64,000 bases of DNA from Blattabacterium cuenoti (GCF_014251755.1 NZ_CP059200.1:384746-448745), one strand, 5' to 3'; shown: positions 9,813 to 19,822, counted from the stretch's first letter. Numbers and translations are program-made. Notes: a model not told the origin generated them from the letters alone.

Positions 9813-10817
9813 CTATGTTTCTTTGAATTTTAATTGATATTCTTCTATTTTCATTTCAAAATACAAACCTTTTTCCTTCATTTTATTTTCTAATTCATCT
9901 AAAGATTTTTTACCAAAATTTCTCATTTTTAATATATTACTTCTGCTGCAACTGACTAAATCTTCTATAGTTGTTATAGATGCTGATTTTAAACAATTTT
10001 TTGTACGAACAGATAGATCCATATCACTTAATTTTGATTTTAACAAAGTTCGCATTCTAACAAAATCTTCATTATATTTTTTATTTTCATTAATTGTTTC
10101 TTGTTTCTTTTCGCCTATTTTTTCATAAGAAAAAATAGAGAAATACTGAATTAATATTTTTGAAGCTTCCATTAAAGCTAATTTTGGACAAATAGATCCA
10201 TCTGTTTTAATTTCCAATGAAAGATTTTCAAAATCTGTTTTTTGTCCTACACGACAATTTTCTATCGTATATTTCACATTTTTTATAGGAGTAAAAATAG
10301 AATCTATGGGAATAGTTTCAATTGAAATTTCAGTTGTTTTTCTATTGTCTTCTGCAGGAACATAACCTCTCCCTTCTTCAATCGTAAAACTTATTTCTAA
10401 AGGAACTAATTCGTCTTTATTGCAGATAATTAAATCTTCATTTAAAATTTGAAATCCAGAAATAAACTTATTTAAAATTTTTCCTGTTACTTGTTTTTCA
10501 TGATTTACATAAGCATTTACAGTTTCTTTACAAGTTCCTGATATTTTTTGTTTAAAACGAATTTTTTTAAAATTTAAAACGATTTCAGTAACATCCTCAA
10601 TTACTCCTTCTATAGTAGAAAATTCATATTTAATTCCTTTTATTTTAATAGAAGTAACTGCAAAACCTTTCAAAGAACCTAATAATACTCTTCTTAACGC
10701 ATTTCCTAATGTAATTCCATATCCAGGTTCTAAAGGGTTTAAATGAAAAATACCTTTATTATCTGAAAACTCAGATATTGTAATTCTATCAGGTTTTACA
10801 AAATCTAGAAGAGCCAT
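9813..10817 (-). CDS. rpoA: DNA-directed RNA polymerase subunit alpha
   Basis: Scaffold subunit of RNA polymerase. It has 334 residues. The N-terminal assembly domain (to about residue 230) includes LEPGYGITLGNALRRVLLGS near 26-45. A linker rich in Lys and Glu leads to the C-terminal domain (about 250-325) with LSVRTKNCLKSASITTIEDL and RNFGKKSLDEL. The C-terminal DNA- and activator-contacting domain is retained despite genome reduction. It sits between rpsD and rplQ, the standard order. Confidence 0.97.
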   Translation of the reverse strand: MALLDFVKPDRITISEFSDNKGIFHLNPLEPGYGITLGNALRRVLLGSLKGFAVTSIKIKGIKYEFSTIEGVIEDVTEIVLNFKKIRFKQKISGTCKETVNAYVNHEKQVTGKILNKFISGFQILNEDLIICNKDELVPLEISFTIEEGRGYVPAEDNRKTTEISIETIPIDSIFTPIKNVKYTIENCRVGQKTDFENLSLEIKTDGSICPKLALMEASKILIQYFSIFSYEKIGEKKQETINENKKYNEDFVRMRTLLKSKLSDMDLSVRTKNCLKSASITTIEDLVSCSRSNILKMRNFGKKSLDELENKMKEKGLYFEMKIEEYQLKFKET

Positions 10818-10842
10818 TTGATTTACTATTATTTTAGTTTAT

Positions 10843-11454
10843 TTATTTTGAATACAATTCAACAATTAATTGTTCTTTAATATTTTCAGGAATTTGGATT
10901 CTCTTGGGAATCATTTTGAATATACCCAACATATTTTTTTCATCTAAAATTAACCATTCTACCAATGGTCCTGTTTTTTTATTATATATGGAATTCAATA
11001 TGATAGGATGTTTTTTAGATTTTTCTTTTATTTCTACTTTATCTCCTGGTTTTAATCTAAAAGATGGAATATTTACTATTTTTTTATTTACAAGAACATG
11101 TCTATGAGAAACAATTTGACGAGCAGAAGATCGAGATGGAGCAAATTTTAATCTAAAAACTATGTTGTCTAAACGGCTTTCACATGCTTGCAATAATAAT
11201 TCTCCAGTTATTCCTTTTTTTCTTGAAGCTTCAAGAAATAAACTTTCAAATTGTCGTTCTAATATTCCATAAGTATATCTTGCTTTTTGTTTTTCTATTA
11301 ATTGAATAAAATATTCTGAACGTTTTCCTCTACGACGGTTATTCCCATGTTGACCAGATGTATTTTTTTTCCTTCCAAAATATTTATCTTCTCCATAAAT
11401 ACATTCTCCAAATCTTCTAGAAATTTTAGTTTTAGGTCCTATGTATTTTGCCAT
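10843..11454 (-). CDS. rpsD: 30S ribosomal protein S4
   Basis: A primary 16S rRNA-binding assembly protein. It has 203 residues starting MAKYIGPKTKISRRFGE, the family start. The frame stays open upstream to 11514 into rpsK, but those 20 codons are not S4-like. An S4 RNA-binding fold is visible at about 95-160 (SRLDNIVFRLKFAPSRSSARQIVSHRHVLVN). Confidence 0.96.
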   Translation of the reverse strand: MAKYIGPKTKISRRFGECIYGEDKYFGRKKNTSGQHGNNRRRGKRSEYFIQLIEKQKARYTYGILERQFESLFLEASRKKGITGELLLQACESRLDNIVFRLKFAPSRSSARQIVSHRHVLVNKKIVNIPSFRLKPGDKVEIKEKSKKHPIILNSIYNKKTGPLVEWLILDEKNMLGIFKMIPKRIQIPENIKEQLIVELYSK

Positions 11455-11479
11455 AATTTCCTGATTGTTAATAAAAGAA

Positions 11480-11872
11480 TTAAACTCTTCTTCTTTTAGG
11501 AGGTCGACACCCATTATGTGGTAAGGGAGTTATATCCTTTATTATCGTGACTGTAATTCCAGAATTACTTAATGCTCGTATAGCTGCATCTCTTCCAGCT
11601 CCAGGCCCTTTAACTTTTACTTCCACTTTTTTTATTCCGGCATTTAATCCTTTTTTTGCTACATTTTCCGCTACCATTTGAGCGGCATATGGAGTATTTT
11701 TTTTAGATCCTCTAAAATTCATTTTTCCAGCAGAAGACCATGCAACTACATCCCCTTTTTTATTTGTTAAGGTAATAATAATATTATTAAAAGTAGCTTG
11801 AATATGTGCTTCTCCCAATGGATCTACTACTACTAATTTTTTTTTATGATTCCCCAATGATGATTTTACCAT
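11480..11872 (-). CDS. rpsK: 30S ribosomal protein S11
   Basis: A small-subunit platform protein close to the mRNA exit site. It has 130 residues with the typical body ([20 protein letters not shown]) and a C-terminus ending in CRPPKRRRV. It follows rpsM by 2 bases. The N-terminal extension is slightly lysine-rich, as in other AT-rich symbionts. Confidence 0.97.
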   Translation of the reverse strand: MVKSSLGNHKKKLVVVDPLGEAHIQATFNNIIITLTNKKGDVVAWSSAGKMNFRGSKKNTPYAAQMVAENVAKKGLNAGIKKVEVKVKGPGAGRDAAIRALSNSGITVTIIKDITPLPHNGCRPPKRRRV

Positions 11873-11874
11873 AT

Positions 11875-12255
11875 TTATTTTGTAACTTTTTTCTTATTCG
11901 CTACAGTTTTCTTTTTTCCTTTTCTCGTTCTACAATTATTTTTTGTTTTTTGACCTCTTAATGGTAGATTTTTTCTATGTCTAGTTCCCGTATAACATCC
12001 TATATCCATCAATCGTTTGATATTAAATTGTATCTCAGATCTTAATTCTCCTTCAATTTTTATATAATCAGATATAAATTTTCTAATTTTACTGATATCA
12101 TCATCAGACCAATCTTCCACTTTTTTATTTTCGTCTATTCCAATAGAATGAAGTATTTTCTTTGATATACTTCTCCCTATTCCATATAAATAAGTAAGAC
12201 CAATAACTCCTCTTTTAGATCTCGGAAGATCTATTCCTGAAATTCTTACAGACAT
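11875..12255 (-). CDS. rpsM: 30S ribosomal protein S13
   Basis: A small-subunit head protein contacting tRNA and the large subunit. It has 126 residues. [29 protein letters not shown] at the start and the basic tail [25 protein letters not shown] are diagnostic. It follows rpmJ, with 19 bases between, in the standard alpha-operon order. Confidence 0.97.
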   Translation of the reverse strand: MSVRISGIDLPRSKRGVIGLTYLYGIGRSISKKILHSIGIDENKKVEDWSDDDISKIRKFISDYIKIEGELRSEIQFNIKRLMDIGCYTGTRHRKNLPLRGQKTKNNCRTRKGKKKTVANKKKVTK

Positions 12256-12274
12256 AAAGTATACCTGTATTTAT

Positions 12275-12391
12275 TCAACCTTGTCTTTGTTTAAATCTAG
12301 GATTTTTTTTATTAATAATGCGTAAATGTTTTTTTCTGCGAACTATTTTACAATTATCAGTTCTTTTTTTTAAAGATGCTCTTATTTTCAT
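12275..12391 (-). CDS. rpmJ: 50S ribosomal protein L36 (zinc-free form)
   Basis: A small protein of 38 residues, read from the ATG at 12391 to a TGA at 12275-12277. It begins [20 protein letters not shown] and ends FKQRQG, the L36 signature. Of the usual C-C-C-H zinc ligands only one cysteine (residue 14) remains, so this is a non-zinc form. It lies between infA and rpsM, its normal place. Confidence 0.94.
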   Translation of the reverse strand: MKIRASLKKRTDNCKIVRRKKHLRIINKKNPRFKQRQG

Positions 12392-12413
12392 ATAAATAAA
12401 ATTTAATTTTGTA

Positions 12414-12629
12414 TCAATATCTATAAGTTATTCTTCCTCTTTCTAAATCATACGAGGACATTTCTAATCTTACTTTATCTCCTGGTAGGATTTTTATGTA
12501 ATGCATTCTCATTTTTCCTGAAATATGAGCCTTAACAATACATCCATTTTCTAATTCCACACGAAACATTGCATTTGGAGATGAATCTATAATAGTACCA
12601 TCAACTTCAATATGCTTTTGTTTAGCCAT
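12414..12629 (-). CDS. infA: Translation initiation factor IF-1
   Basis: A single OB-fold factor that occupies the ribosomal A site during initiation. It has 71 residues, the usual length. [26 protein letters not shown], then [34 protein letters not shown], is a full match to the family. It sits between secY and rpmJ as is standard. Confidence 0.98.
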   Translation of the reverse strand: MAKQKHIEVDGTIIDSSPNAMFRVELENGCIVKAHISGKMRMHYIKILPGDKVRLEMSSYDLERGRITYRY

Positions 12630-12683
12630 AATATCAAATATATTTTGTTTTTTGTTTACTAAATAATATACACAAAAAAATTA

Positions 12684-14075
12684 TTATTTGGTATATTTGT
12701 TACTACTACGATATTTTGTCATCATTAATCCATCATAATGATAATTTAAAAGATATACATTTACTTGTTGTGAAATATCTAAAATAACTCCTACTACAAT
12801 TAGTAATGAAGTTCCTCCATAAAATAATGAAAAATTTTGAGTAAATCCTATACGAAAAACTATGGATGGCAATATTGCTATTATTGCCAATAAAATAGCA
12901 CCAGGTAATGTTATTATGGATAAAATATGATCTATATATTCAGCAGTTTCTTTTCCAGGTTTAATTCTAGGAATATGACCTCCATTTCTTTTTAAATCAT
13001 CAGCCATTTGATTTACTGGAATAGCAATTGCTGTATAAAAAAAAGTAAAAATTATAACTAATATAAAAATAGTTAAATTATACCATAAACCATAAATATC
13101 TTGAAAAAGATGAAAAAAATTTTTAATATTTATGTTTTTAATATGATCAGAAAAGGTTAATGGAAATAGCATAATTGCTTGAGAAAATATGATAGGCATA
13201 ACACCAGCTGATGTCATTTTAAGTGGTATATATTGATGTTTTTTATGAATTAACTGGGAGTCTAAATCTAACCCCAAAGATTTATAATGAGAAACGTATT
13301 GTACTGGTATTTTTCTTATTGCTTGAATGATTATTACAGAAAATAAAATAACTAATAACCATAACAGAAATTCAAGAAATAAAACGATTAAACCTCCATT
13401 TCCAATTTCTAATTTTCTAAAAACTTCTTTACTTATAGCATCTGGAAAACGTGCTATGATTCCCGACATAATAATTAAGGATATTCCATTTCCTATTCCT
13501 TTATCTGTAATTTTATCTCCTAACCACATAGTAAATAAAGTTCCTGAAGTTAAAATTATTACTCCTATAATCCAAAATATACTTTTTCCATAAAAAGTAT
13601 TTAAATCGATTAAATAAGTAGTTTTAGAAGAAGAAAAAGGAATAAATTGTTGAGTAAAAGAAATAAGATATACAGGTGCTTGAATGAAACATATACCTAC
13701 AGTTATCCATCTAGTAATAAAACTAATTTGCTTTCTTCCACTTTCTCCATCTCTTTGCAATTTTTGTAAATAAGGAATAATGATGCACATCAATTGTATT
13801 ATAATAGAAGCAGATATATAAGGCATAATACCTAAAGCAAAAACAGATGCGCGATTGAAAGCTCCTCCTGTAAAAGAGGATAAAATTTGCATCAAACCCT
13901 TAGAACCTGAATGAAATTTTTCTATAAAATCACTAATTCCCAAAGGATTAATTCCTGGAATAGGAACATAAGCTCCAAAACGATATACTAATAATAAACC
14001 TAAGGTTATTCCTATTTTTTTTCGTAATTCTTTTACATTCCAAATATTGAAAAAAGCTATTATAAAATTATCCAT
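12684..14075 (-). CDS. secY: Protein translocase subunit SecY
   Basis: The channel protein of the Sec translocon in the inner membrane. It has 463 residues and ten hydrophobic helices. Recognisable are LLVYRFGAYVPIPGINP near 27-43, the plug and TM2 region with GGAFNRASVFALGIMPYISASI, and the cytosolic loop PVNQMADDLKRNGGHIPRIKPG near 355. It starts 5 bases after rplO ends. With SecG and YidC also in the window, a working membrane-insertion route is supported. Confidence 0.97.
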   Translation of the reverse strand: MDNFIIAFFNIWNVKELRKKIGITLGLLLVYRFGAYVPIPGINPLGISDFIEKFHSGSKGLMQILSSFTGGAFNRASVFALGIMPYISASIIIQLMCIIIPYLQKLQRDGESGRKQISFITRWITVGICFIQAPVYLISFTQQFIPFSSSKTTYLIDLNTFYGKSIFWIIGVIILTSGTLFTMWLGDKITDKGIGNGISLIIMSGIIARFPDAISKEVFRKLEIGNGGLIVLFLEFLLWLLVILFSVIIIQAIRKIPVQYVSHYKSLGLDLDSQLIHKKHQYIPLKMTSAGVMPIIFSQAIMLFPLTFSDHIKNINIKNFFHLFQDIYGLWYNLTIFILVIIFTFFYTAIAIPVNQMADDLKRNGGHIPRIKPGKETAEYIDHILSIITLPGAILLAIIAILPSIVFRIGFTQNFSLFYGGTSLLIVVGVILDISQQVNVYLLNYHYDGLMMTKYRSSNKYTK

Positions 14076-14080
14076 AATAA

Positions 14081-14563
14081 TTATTCCATAAATGTGGCTT
14101 TTCCTCCTATTTTTTTTATGGAAAATAAAGCTTTTTTGCTAAACTGATTTGCATGTATATTTAATGAAATATGAAGTTCACCTCTTCCTAAAATCTTAAC
14201 AAAATCATTTTTTTTAGCTAAATTATTTTTCAAATAAAATTCTTTATTGACAATATTATTATTATTTTCTTGTTTTTGAGAAATATTATTAATACAATTT
14301 TGAATTGTATCTAAATTAATTCCAACAATTTTTTTTCTAATATTTCCTTTAAATCCAAATTTTGGTATTCTTCTTTGAAGAGGCATTTGTCCTCCTTCAA
14401 ATCCTTTTTTTTTAGAAAAACCGGATCTAGACTTTGCTCCTTTATGACCTCTACCACAAGTTCCTCCCTTTCCTGAACCTTGACCCCTTCCCAATCTTAA
14501 TTTTCCTTTTTTAGATCCCTTGTTTGGATGTAAATGATCAATTTTGAAATAAAATTCATCCAT
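14081..14563 (-). CDS. rplO: 50S ribosomal protein L15
   Basis: A large-subunit assembly protein of 160 residues. The glycine- and basic-rich N-terminal segment ([27 protein letters not shown]) is diagnostic, and the globular C-terminal domain follows. Its start overlaps the end of rpsE by 8 bases. In related bacteria rpmD (L30) lies between these two genes, so the overlap shows that rpmD has been deleted here. Confidence 0.96.
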   Translation of the reverse strand: MDEFYFKIDHLHPNKGSKKGKLRLGRGQGSGKGGTCGRGHKGAKSRSGFSKKKGFEGGQMPLQRRIPKFGFKGNIRKKIVGINLDTIQNCINNISQKQENNNNIVNKEFYLKNNLAKKNDFVKILGRGELHISLNIHANQFSKKALFSIKKIGGKATFME

Positions 14564-15065
14564 TATACACTTGCTTTGTAGTAATACCTCTTTGTTTTGC
14601 TATAATATAAACATCTCTCATATAGCTTAATGCTTTGATTGTTGCTTTTATGACATTATGATGATTAGAAGATCCTTTAGATTTTGATAAAACATTCCTT
14701 AATCCTGCCGCTTCAAGAACCGCTCTTATAGGACCTCCAGCTATTATACCTGTCCCATCAGATGCTGGTTTAATAAGAATATGCGCTCCTCCATATTTAG
14801 ACTCTTGTTCATGAGGAACAGTTCCATTGGAAATATATACCTTACAAAGATTTCTTTTTGCTTGTTCTCCAGCTTTATGAATTGCGTCAGGAGCTTCTTT
14901 AGATTTTCCAAAACCATAACCTACTATTCCATTTTCATTTCCTTTAATAACAATAGCACTGAAACTAAAATATCTTCTTCCTTTAGTAACTTTACAAACT
15001 CTTGTTACTCCAACTAATTTTTCTTTTAATTCTAATCCCGTATATTTTATTCTTTTTCCATACAT
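14556..15065 (-). CDS. rpsE: 30S ribosomal protein S5
   Basis: A small-subunit protein important for decoding accuracy and mRNA helicase activity at the entry site. It has 169 residues. The double-stranded RNA-binding N-terminal domain ([21 protein letters not shown]) and the C-terminal domain ([23 protein letters not shown]) are both intact. It precedes rplO directly, with rpmD missing between them. Confidence 0.97.
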   Translation of the reverse strand: MYGKRIKYTGLELKEKLVGVTRVCKVTKGRRYFSFSAIVIKGNENGIVGYGFGKSKEAPDAIHKAGEQAKRNLCKVYISNGTVPHEQESKYGGAHILIKPASDGTGIIAGGPIRAVLEAAGLRNVLSKSKGSSNHHNVIKATIKALSYMRDVYIIAKQRGITTKQVYNG

Positions 15066-15069
15066 AATT

Positions 15070-15393
15070 TTAAAATTTCAATCCTATTTCTCTGATTCCC
15101 TCGGCTAAAGATTTAATTCTTCCATGATATGAATACTTTCCTTTATCAAATACTAATTTTTGTATTTTCAATGTTTTTGCTCTATTTCCCAATAATTTTC
15201 CTACTTCATAAGATAATTCGGTTTTATTTTTTTTATACTTATGAAAGTTTTCTTCTTTGGAAGAAGCTGAAACTAAAGTAGTTCCACATAAATCATCTAT
15301 AATTTGTACATATATTTCTTTATTACTTCTAAAAACAGAAATTCTCGGTCTATTTGAATTTCCAAAAATTTTTTTGAATTTTTTTTTTTTCAT
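15070..15393 (-). CDS. rplR: 50S ribosomal protein L18
   Basis: A 5S rRNA-binding protein. From the ATG at 15393 it has 107 residues: NRPRISVFRSNKEIYVQIIDD near the start and YHGRIKSLAEGIREIGLKF at the end. It lacks roughly 10-15 N-terminal residues compared with typical L18. The frame is open upstream to a TTG at 15447, overlapping rplF by 41 bases, but that stretch does not look like L18. I prefer the ATG, 13 bases after rplF ends. Confidence 0.9.
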   Translation of the reverse strand: MKKKKFKKIFGNSNRPRISVFRSNKEIYVQIIDDLCGTTLVSASSKEENFHKYKKNKTELSYEVGKLLGNRAKTLKIQKLVFDKGKYSYHGRIKSLAEGIREIGLKF

Positions 15394-15406
15394 TTTAAAA
15401 TTATTT

Positions 15407-15952
15407 TTAAGCGGATTTTCCTGTTTTTCTTCTAACTTCTTCTCCAAAATATCTTATTCCTTTTCCTTTATAGGGTTCTGGTACTCTGAAAGATCTAATT
15501 TTTGCCGCTATTATACCCAATAATTGTTTGTCATAAGATTTTAAAATAACAATATAATTTTTTCCTTTTTCAGATTGAATTTCTACATTTATTTCTTTAG
15601 GAAGTTGCATCATAATATTATGAGAAAAACCTAAATCTAAATCTAAAATTTCTTCATTATAATAAGCTCTATATCCAATTCCTATTAATTCCAATTTTTT
15701 TTGAAATCCTTTTGAAACTCCTATAATCATATTTTTAATTAACACATGATATAATCCATGCAAAGATTTAGATTTTTTATCTTCCTGATTTCTAATAATT
15801 AATAATTGATTATGATCTAAATTTAATTGAAATTGTTTTGAAATTTTCTGACTTAATTTTCCCAAAAAACCTGTTACGAATATTTCGTGATCAATAATTT
15901 TCAGATTTACATTATTAGGAATAATAATAGGTTTTTTTCCAATTCTCGACAT
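15407..15952 (-). CDS. rplF: 50S ribosomal protein L6
   Basis: A large-subunit protein near the factor-binding site. It has 181 residues with two repeated RNA-binding domains. MSRIGKKPIIIPNNVNLKI starts it, and PEPYKGKGIRYFGEEVRRKTGKSA ends it, the usual signature. It lies between rpsH and rplR in standard spc-operon order. Confidence 0.97.
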   Translation of the reverse strand: MSRIGKKPIIIPNNVNLKIIDHEIFVTGFLGKLSQKISKQFQLNLDHNQLLIIRNQEDKKSKSLHGLYHVLIKNMIIGVSKGFQKKLELIGIGYRAYYNEEILDLDLGFSHNIMMQLPKEINVEIQSEKGKNYIVILKSYDKQLLGIIAAKIRSFRVPEPYKGKGIRYFGEEVRRKTGKSA

Positions 15953-15980
15953 TTTTTAACTTTTTACCAATTAATAATAA

Positions 15981-16364
15981 TCAATATACATAACATAATA
16001 TTTCTCCTCCTATTTTTTTCTTTTTTGCTTGTTTATCTGTTATAATTCCACTAGAAGTGGAAATAATAGCAATCCCTAACCCATTCAATACTCTAGGTAT
16101 ATTTTTATATTTACAATATTTTCTTAATCCTGGTCTACTAATTCTAATAATTTTATGAATAACAGAAATATTTTCTTTATAATATTTTAAAGCTATTTTA
16201 ATTATTTTTTGATTTTTTTCTATTCTATAATCTAGAATATATCCATTTTCTAATAAAACACGAACAATTTCTTTTTTTATATTAGAAAACGGAACTTCAA
16301 TAAGTTTGTGTTTGACGAAACTAGCATTTCGAACCCTAGTTAAAAAATCAGCTATTACATCCAT
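15981..16364 (-). CDS. rpsH: 30S ribosomal protein S8
   Basis: A primary 16S rRNA-binding protein of 127 residues. The N-terminal [13 protein letters not shown] and the C-terminal motif [31 protein letters not shown] are diagnostic. In E. coli S8 represses the spc operon by binding its mRNA; I did not identify such a site here. Confidence 0.97.
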   Translation of the reverse strand: MDVIADFLTRVRNASFVKHKLIEVPFSNIKKEIVRVLLENGYILDYRIEKNQKIIKIALKYYKENISVIHKIIRISRPGLRKYCKYKNIPRVLNGLGIAIISTSSGIITDKQAKKKKIGGEILCYVY

Positions 16365-16379
16365 AATACATATTTTTCG

Positions 16380-16649
16380 TTACCAACTTGCTTTTTTGAC
16401 TCCTGGAATAAGTCCTTGAGAAACCAAATTTCTAAAAACAATACGAGATACTCCAAACTGACGCATATATCCTCTACATCTTCCAGTAATAGAACACCGA
16501 TTTTTTAATCGAACAGGAGAAGCGTTCCTTGGCAATTTTTGTAATAATTCATAATTTCCAGCCTTTTTTAAAGATTTTCTTTTATTTTCATATTTTAAAA
16601 CCATTTTTTCTCTTTTCCTTTGTCTTGCTTTAACAGATTCTTTAGCCAT
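16380..16649 (-). CDS. rpsN: 30S ribosomal protein S14
   Basis: A small-subunit head protein. From the ATG at 16649 ([17 protein letters not shown]) it has 89 residues and ends [17 protein letters not shown], the typical end. This is the longer, zinc-free form with no CXXC pairs. The frame continues open upstream inside rplE, but family length supports this start. It overlaps the end of rplE by 8 bases. Confidence 0.96.
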   Translation of the reverse strand: MAKESVKARQRKREKMVLKYENKRKSLKKAGNYELLQKLPRNASPVRLKNRCSITGRCRGYMRQFGVSRIVFRNLVSQGLIPGVKKASW

Positions 16650-17202
16650 TTGTATTTTTTTTAAAAGGTATTCCAAACAAAGATAAAAGACTTTCAGCTT
16701 CCTCGTTTTTTTTTGTAGAAGTAACAAATGTTATATTCATTCCCATATTTTTTTTAATTTTATCAATATTTATTTCAGGATAAATCACTTGTTCTATGAT
16801 CCCCATATTATAATTTCCATAATTATCAAAACTATTTTTTTTTACTCCATTAAAATCCCTCACTCTAGGTAAAGAAACAACAATAAGTCTTTCCAAAAAT
16901 TCGTACATCCTTATTCTCCTCAAGGTCACTTTAACTCCTATCGGCATCCCTTTTCTAAGTTTGAATCCTGATTCATCATGTTTAGAATAACAAAAAATAG
17001 CTTTTTGTCCTGTAATATTTGTTATTTCATTCATAGAATAATCTATGATTTTTTTATCAAAAACATACGAACCTACACCTTGATGAATAACTATTTTTTT
17101 TAGTCTAGGAACTTCCATAATAGAACGATACCCAAATTTTTTTATCAAAATAGGAATTATTTTTTCTTTGTAAAGTTTTTGAAACTTTGATTGATAAATC
17201 AT
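16642..17202 (-). CDS. rplE: 50S ribosomal protein L5
   Basis: A 5S rRNA-binding protein in the central protuberance. It has 186 residues. Visible are [13 protein letters not shown] near 32-44, [17 protein letters not shown] near 80-96, PRVRDFNGV near 113-121 and the ending GIPFKK. It follows rplX by 8 bases and overlaps rpsN. Confidence 0.97.
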   Translation of the reverse strand: MIYQSKFQKLYKEKIIPILIKKFGYRSIMEVPRLKKIVIHQGVGSYVFDKKIIDYSMNEITNITGQKAIFCYSKHDESGFKLRKGMPIGVKVTLRRIRMYEFLERLIVVSLPRVRDFNGVKKNSFDNYGNYNMGIIEQVIYPEINIDKIKKNMGMNITFVTSTKKNEEAESLLSLFGIPFKKNTNG

Positions 17203-17210
17203 ATTTGATT

Positions 17211-17435
17211 CTAATTAATTTTTTTCAAATTAGATAAATGTATAGGGGCTTCTTTTTCTATAATTCCACCTTTAGGTTTTTTTGGAGTCGGTTTAGTATG
17301 TCTTTTAATCATATTTATTCCACGTATAATAGCCTTATTTTTTTTTGAAAAAATTTTAACAATTACACCTTCAGTTCCCTTATAATTTCCTGAAAAAACC
17401 AATACTTTGTCTTCTTTTTTTATTTTTTTTTTCAT
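17211..17435 (-). CDS. rplX: 50S ribosomal protein L24
   Basis: An early assembly protein with a KOW motif. From the ATG at 17435 (MKKKIKKEDKVLVFSGNYKG) it has 74 residues and ends EKEAPIHLSNLKKIN. An ATG three codons upstream (17444) is also possible. KOW core: GNYKGTEGVIVKIF. Confidence 0.95.
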   Translation of the reverse strand: MKKKIKKEDKVLVFSGNYKGTEGVIVKIFSKKNKAIIRGINMIKRHTKPTPKKPKGGIIEKEAPIHLSNLKKIN

Positions 17436-17446
17436 AAAAAACATTT

Positions 17447-17818
17447 TTATAAAACTTCTTGTGCTAAAGAAATAATTTTCATATATTCTTTTTCTCTAAG
17501 TTCTCTTGCCACTGGACCAAAAACTCTTGTTCCCATTATTTCTCCAGAAGCATTAATTAATACACAAGCATTATCATCAAAACTTATGTAAGATCCGTCT
17601 TTTCTTCTAGTTCTACTTTTTGTTCTGATCACTATAGCTTTACAAACTTGTCCTTTTTTTACTATATTTCCTCCAGAAACAGCCACTTTTACAGTAACTA
17701 CAACAATATCACCCAATGAAGCATATCTTCTTCTAGTCCCACCTAATACCCTAATAATTAAAACTTCTTTAGCTCCTGTATTATCCGATACTTTACATCT
17801 AGATTCTTGCTGTAACAT
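17447..17818 (-). CDS. rplN: 50S ribosomal protein L14
   Basis: A large-subunit interface protein. It has 123 residues, starting [20 protein letters not shown] and ending in the L14 C-terminus ([18 protein letters not shown]). The ATG at 17818 comes 2 bases after the rpsQ stop; a TTG two codons earlier overlaps that stop and is less likely. Confidence 0.97.
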   Translation of the reverse strand: MLQQESRCKVSDNTGAKEVLIIRVLGGTRRRYASLGDIVVVTVKVAVSGGNIVKKGQVCKAIVIRTKSRTRRKDGSYISFDDNACVLINASGEIMGTRVFGPVARELREKEYMKIISLAQEVL

Positions 17819-17820
17819 TA

Positions 17821-18099
17821 TCAATCATATTTTTTCAATATAGAAACTAATCTCCAAGACTTTTTTTTACTCATAGGACGTGTTTCCATAATACTGACTT
17901 TATCTCCATTTTTAGACATATTTTTTTCATCATGAACCATATATTTTTTTTTTTTCGTGATACTTTTTCCATAATATCTATGTTTTACTTTTTTAATTTC
18001 ATATACAACAACAGTTTTGTTCATTTTATCACTTATAACTATTCCTTGTCTTTGTTTTCGAATATTTCGAGCTTTTTTCTCAGATTGATGAGGCATCAT
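17821..18099 (-). CDS. rpsQ: 30S ribosomal protein S17
   Basis: An OB-fold 16S rRNA-binding protein. It has 92 residues with the motif [34 protein letters not shown]. It overlaps rpmC by 4 bases upstream and ends 2 bases before the rplN start. Confidence 0.96.
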   Translation of the reverse strand: MMPHQSEKKARNIRKQRQGIVISDKMNKTVVVYEIKKVKHRYYGKSITKKKKYMVHDEKNMSKNGDKVSIMETRPMSKKKSWRLVSILKKYD

Positions 18100-18284
18100 T
18101 GGTTTCTTTTATTATATTCTGTTTTTAATTTAGCAATGTTTCTTCTAAGAAATCTAATTTTCATAGGATTTTTTAATGCTTTTACATGATGATGAAACTT
18201 CATATTTTGATAATCTTTTTGATATTGTTTAATTTTTTTCATCAAATCATGAATTGAAAACTTTTTTATATCTAAATTATTCAT
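18096..18284 (-). CDS. rpmC: 50S ribosomal protein L29
   Basis: A helical large-subunit protein near the exit tunnel and a docking site for nascent-chain factors. It has 62 residues with the ending [14 protein letters not shown] typical of L29. It overlaps rplP and rpsQ by 4 bases each, indicating coupled translation. Confidence 0.93.
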   Translation of the reverse strand: MNNLDIKKFSIHDLMKKIKQYQKDYQNMKFHHHVKALKNPMKIRFLRRNIAKLKTEYNKRNQ

Positions 18285-18700
18285 AATTTTATTTCATGAG
18301 AAAAAACAAATTTCACTTTTATAGGAAGTTTTTGAGCAGCTAACCTTAATGCTTCTTTAGCTATATTCATCTCCACTCCATCTATTTCAAATAATATTCT
18401 ACCAGGTTTAACTACAGAAACCCAAAATTCAACAGGACCTTTTCCTTTTCCCATACGTACTTCCTGTGGTTTTTTTGTAGCAGGTTTGTCAGGAAAAATA
18501 TTAATCCATAATTTTCCTTCTCTTTTCATATATCTTGTAGCAGCAACTCTTGCTGATTCCAATTGTCTAGCAGTAATCCATGCTCCTTCTAAGGCTTTAA
18601 TGCCATACAATCCTCTAGAAAAAAGAAATCCTTTTTTAGCATTTCCACGAATTCTTCCTTTTTGTTTTTTTTTATATTTCGTTTTTTTCGGTTGTAACAT
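18281..18700 (-). CDS. rplP: 50S ribosomal protein L16
   Basis: A large-subunit protein near the A site and peptidyl-transferase region. It has 139 residues beginning [16 protein letters not shown]. The internal motif [22 protein letters not shown] is diagnostic, followed by [17 protein letters not shown]. Confidence 0.97.
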   Translation of the reverse strand: MLQPKKTKYKKKQKGRIRGNAKKGFLFSRGLYGIKALEGAWITARQLESARVAATRYMKREGKLWINIFPDKPATKKPQEVRMGKGKGPVEFWVSVVKPGRILFEIDGVEMNIAKEALRLAAQKLPIKVKFVFSHEIKL

Positions 18701-18737
18701 ATATTAAATACTTAAAACATATAGAAAATATAAAAAT

Positions 18738-19442
18738 TTATTTATTTTTTTTTCTATTCAAATGATAAGATTTATGACTTTTTTGTCTTTTCTGAGTTCT
18801 TAATAATGGAGTTAATTCTCTTTTTCCATACACCTCACCTTTCATTATCCATACTTTAATTCCTATACTTCCATAAACAGTATGAGCTACTGCCATATGA
18901 TAATCTACATCTGCACGAAAAGTTCCAAGAGAAATTCTTCCTTCTTTGTAAGTTTCACATCTTGCCATTTCTGATCCATTGAGTCTTCCAGAAATCTGTA
19001 TTTTTATACCTTGAGCATTCATTCTTATAGCAGAAAGAATGAATAATTTCATTGCTTTTTTATAAGATACACGGTTTTCAAGTTGTCTAACCAAACCTTT
19101 CGCAATCAGTGGAGCATCTAACTCAGGACGTTTCACTTCATAAATATTGATTTGCACTTCTTTTTTAGTAAGTTTTTTTAATTCTTTTCTTACTGTATCT
19201 ACTTCATCTCCTCTTTTTCCTATTACAAGAGCTGGTCTTGATGTTCTAATCGTAATTGTTATAAATTTTAAAGTTCTTTCTATAAAAATACGGGAAACTA
19301 TTCCTTTTGGAAATCTAGCTTCTAGATATCTTCTTACTTTAAAATCTTCTTGTATTCTATCTTTGTAATTATTACACCAACTAGATTGCCATCCTGTTAT
19401 AATTCCCAGTCGATTTACAATTGGATTTGTTTTTTGTCCCAT
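18738..19442 (-). CDS. rpsC: 30S ribosomal protein S3
   Basis: An mRNA entry-site protein. It has 234 residues: N-terminal [17 protein letters not shown], a KH domain at about 40-110 ([19 protein letters not shown]) and a C-terminal domain with [30 protein letters not shown]. The C-terminus ends in a lysine-rich tail. Confidence 0.97.
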   Translation of the reverse strand: MGQKTNPIVNRLGIITGWQSSWCNNYKDRIQEDFKVRRYLEARFPKGIVSRIFIERTLKFITITIRTSRPALVIGKRGDEVDTVRKELKKLTKKEVQINIYEVKRPELDAPLIAKGLVRQLENRVSYKKAMKLFILSAIRMNAQGIKIQISGRLNGSEMARCETYKEGRISLGTFRADVDYHMAVAHTVYGSIGIKVWIMKGEVYGKRELTPLLRTQKRQKSHKSYHLNRKKNK

Positions 19443-19444
19443 AA

Positions 19445-19816
19445 TTATATTTTTCTTTTTTTGTCTAAAAAAGCTATAATATTACTTGATCTTTTCCTTA
19501 TTCTATGTCCTCTTCCTTGAGGAATAGGACGTAATCTTTTTAAGGTTTTTCCTTGATTGACTCTAATTTCTTTTATATATAAGAATTCTTTATGTTCAAG
19601 ATTATATTGATTATGTTTTATCTTCCAGTTAGATAATAAAGAAAAAAGTAATTTTTTGAAAATCAAAGAAATTTTTTTTTTTTTACTATAAGTTAAGAGA
19701 TCTAAAGCTAGATAAATTTCTTTATTTTTAATTAAATTTGCGATTAATCTCATTTTTCTAGGAGAATTTCTTATTCCATTCAAAGAAGCTGAAACTATGT
19801 TCGTTTCTTGTTTCAT
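19445..19816 (-). CDS. rplV: 50S ribosomal protein L22
   Basis: An exit-tunnel protein of 123 residues. [13 protein letters not shown] near the start and [20 protein letters not shown] near the end (the beta-hairpin reaching into the tunnel) identify it. The middle of the protein is very rich in lysine and leucine. Confidence 0.95.
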   Translation of the reverse strand: MKQETNIVSASLNGIRNSPRKMRLIANLIKNKEIYLALDLLTYSKKKKISLIFKKLLFSLLSNWKIKHNQYNLEHKEFLYIKEIRVNQGKTLKRLRPIPQGRGHRIRKRSSNIIAFLDKKRKI

Positions 19817-19822
19817 TCTTTT

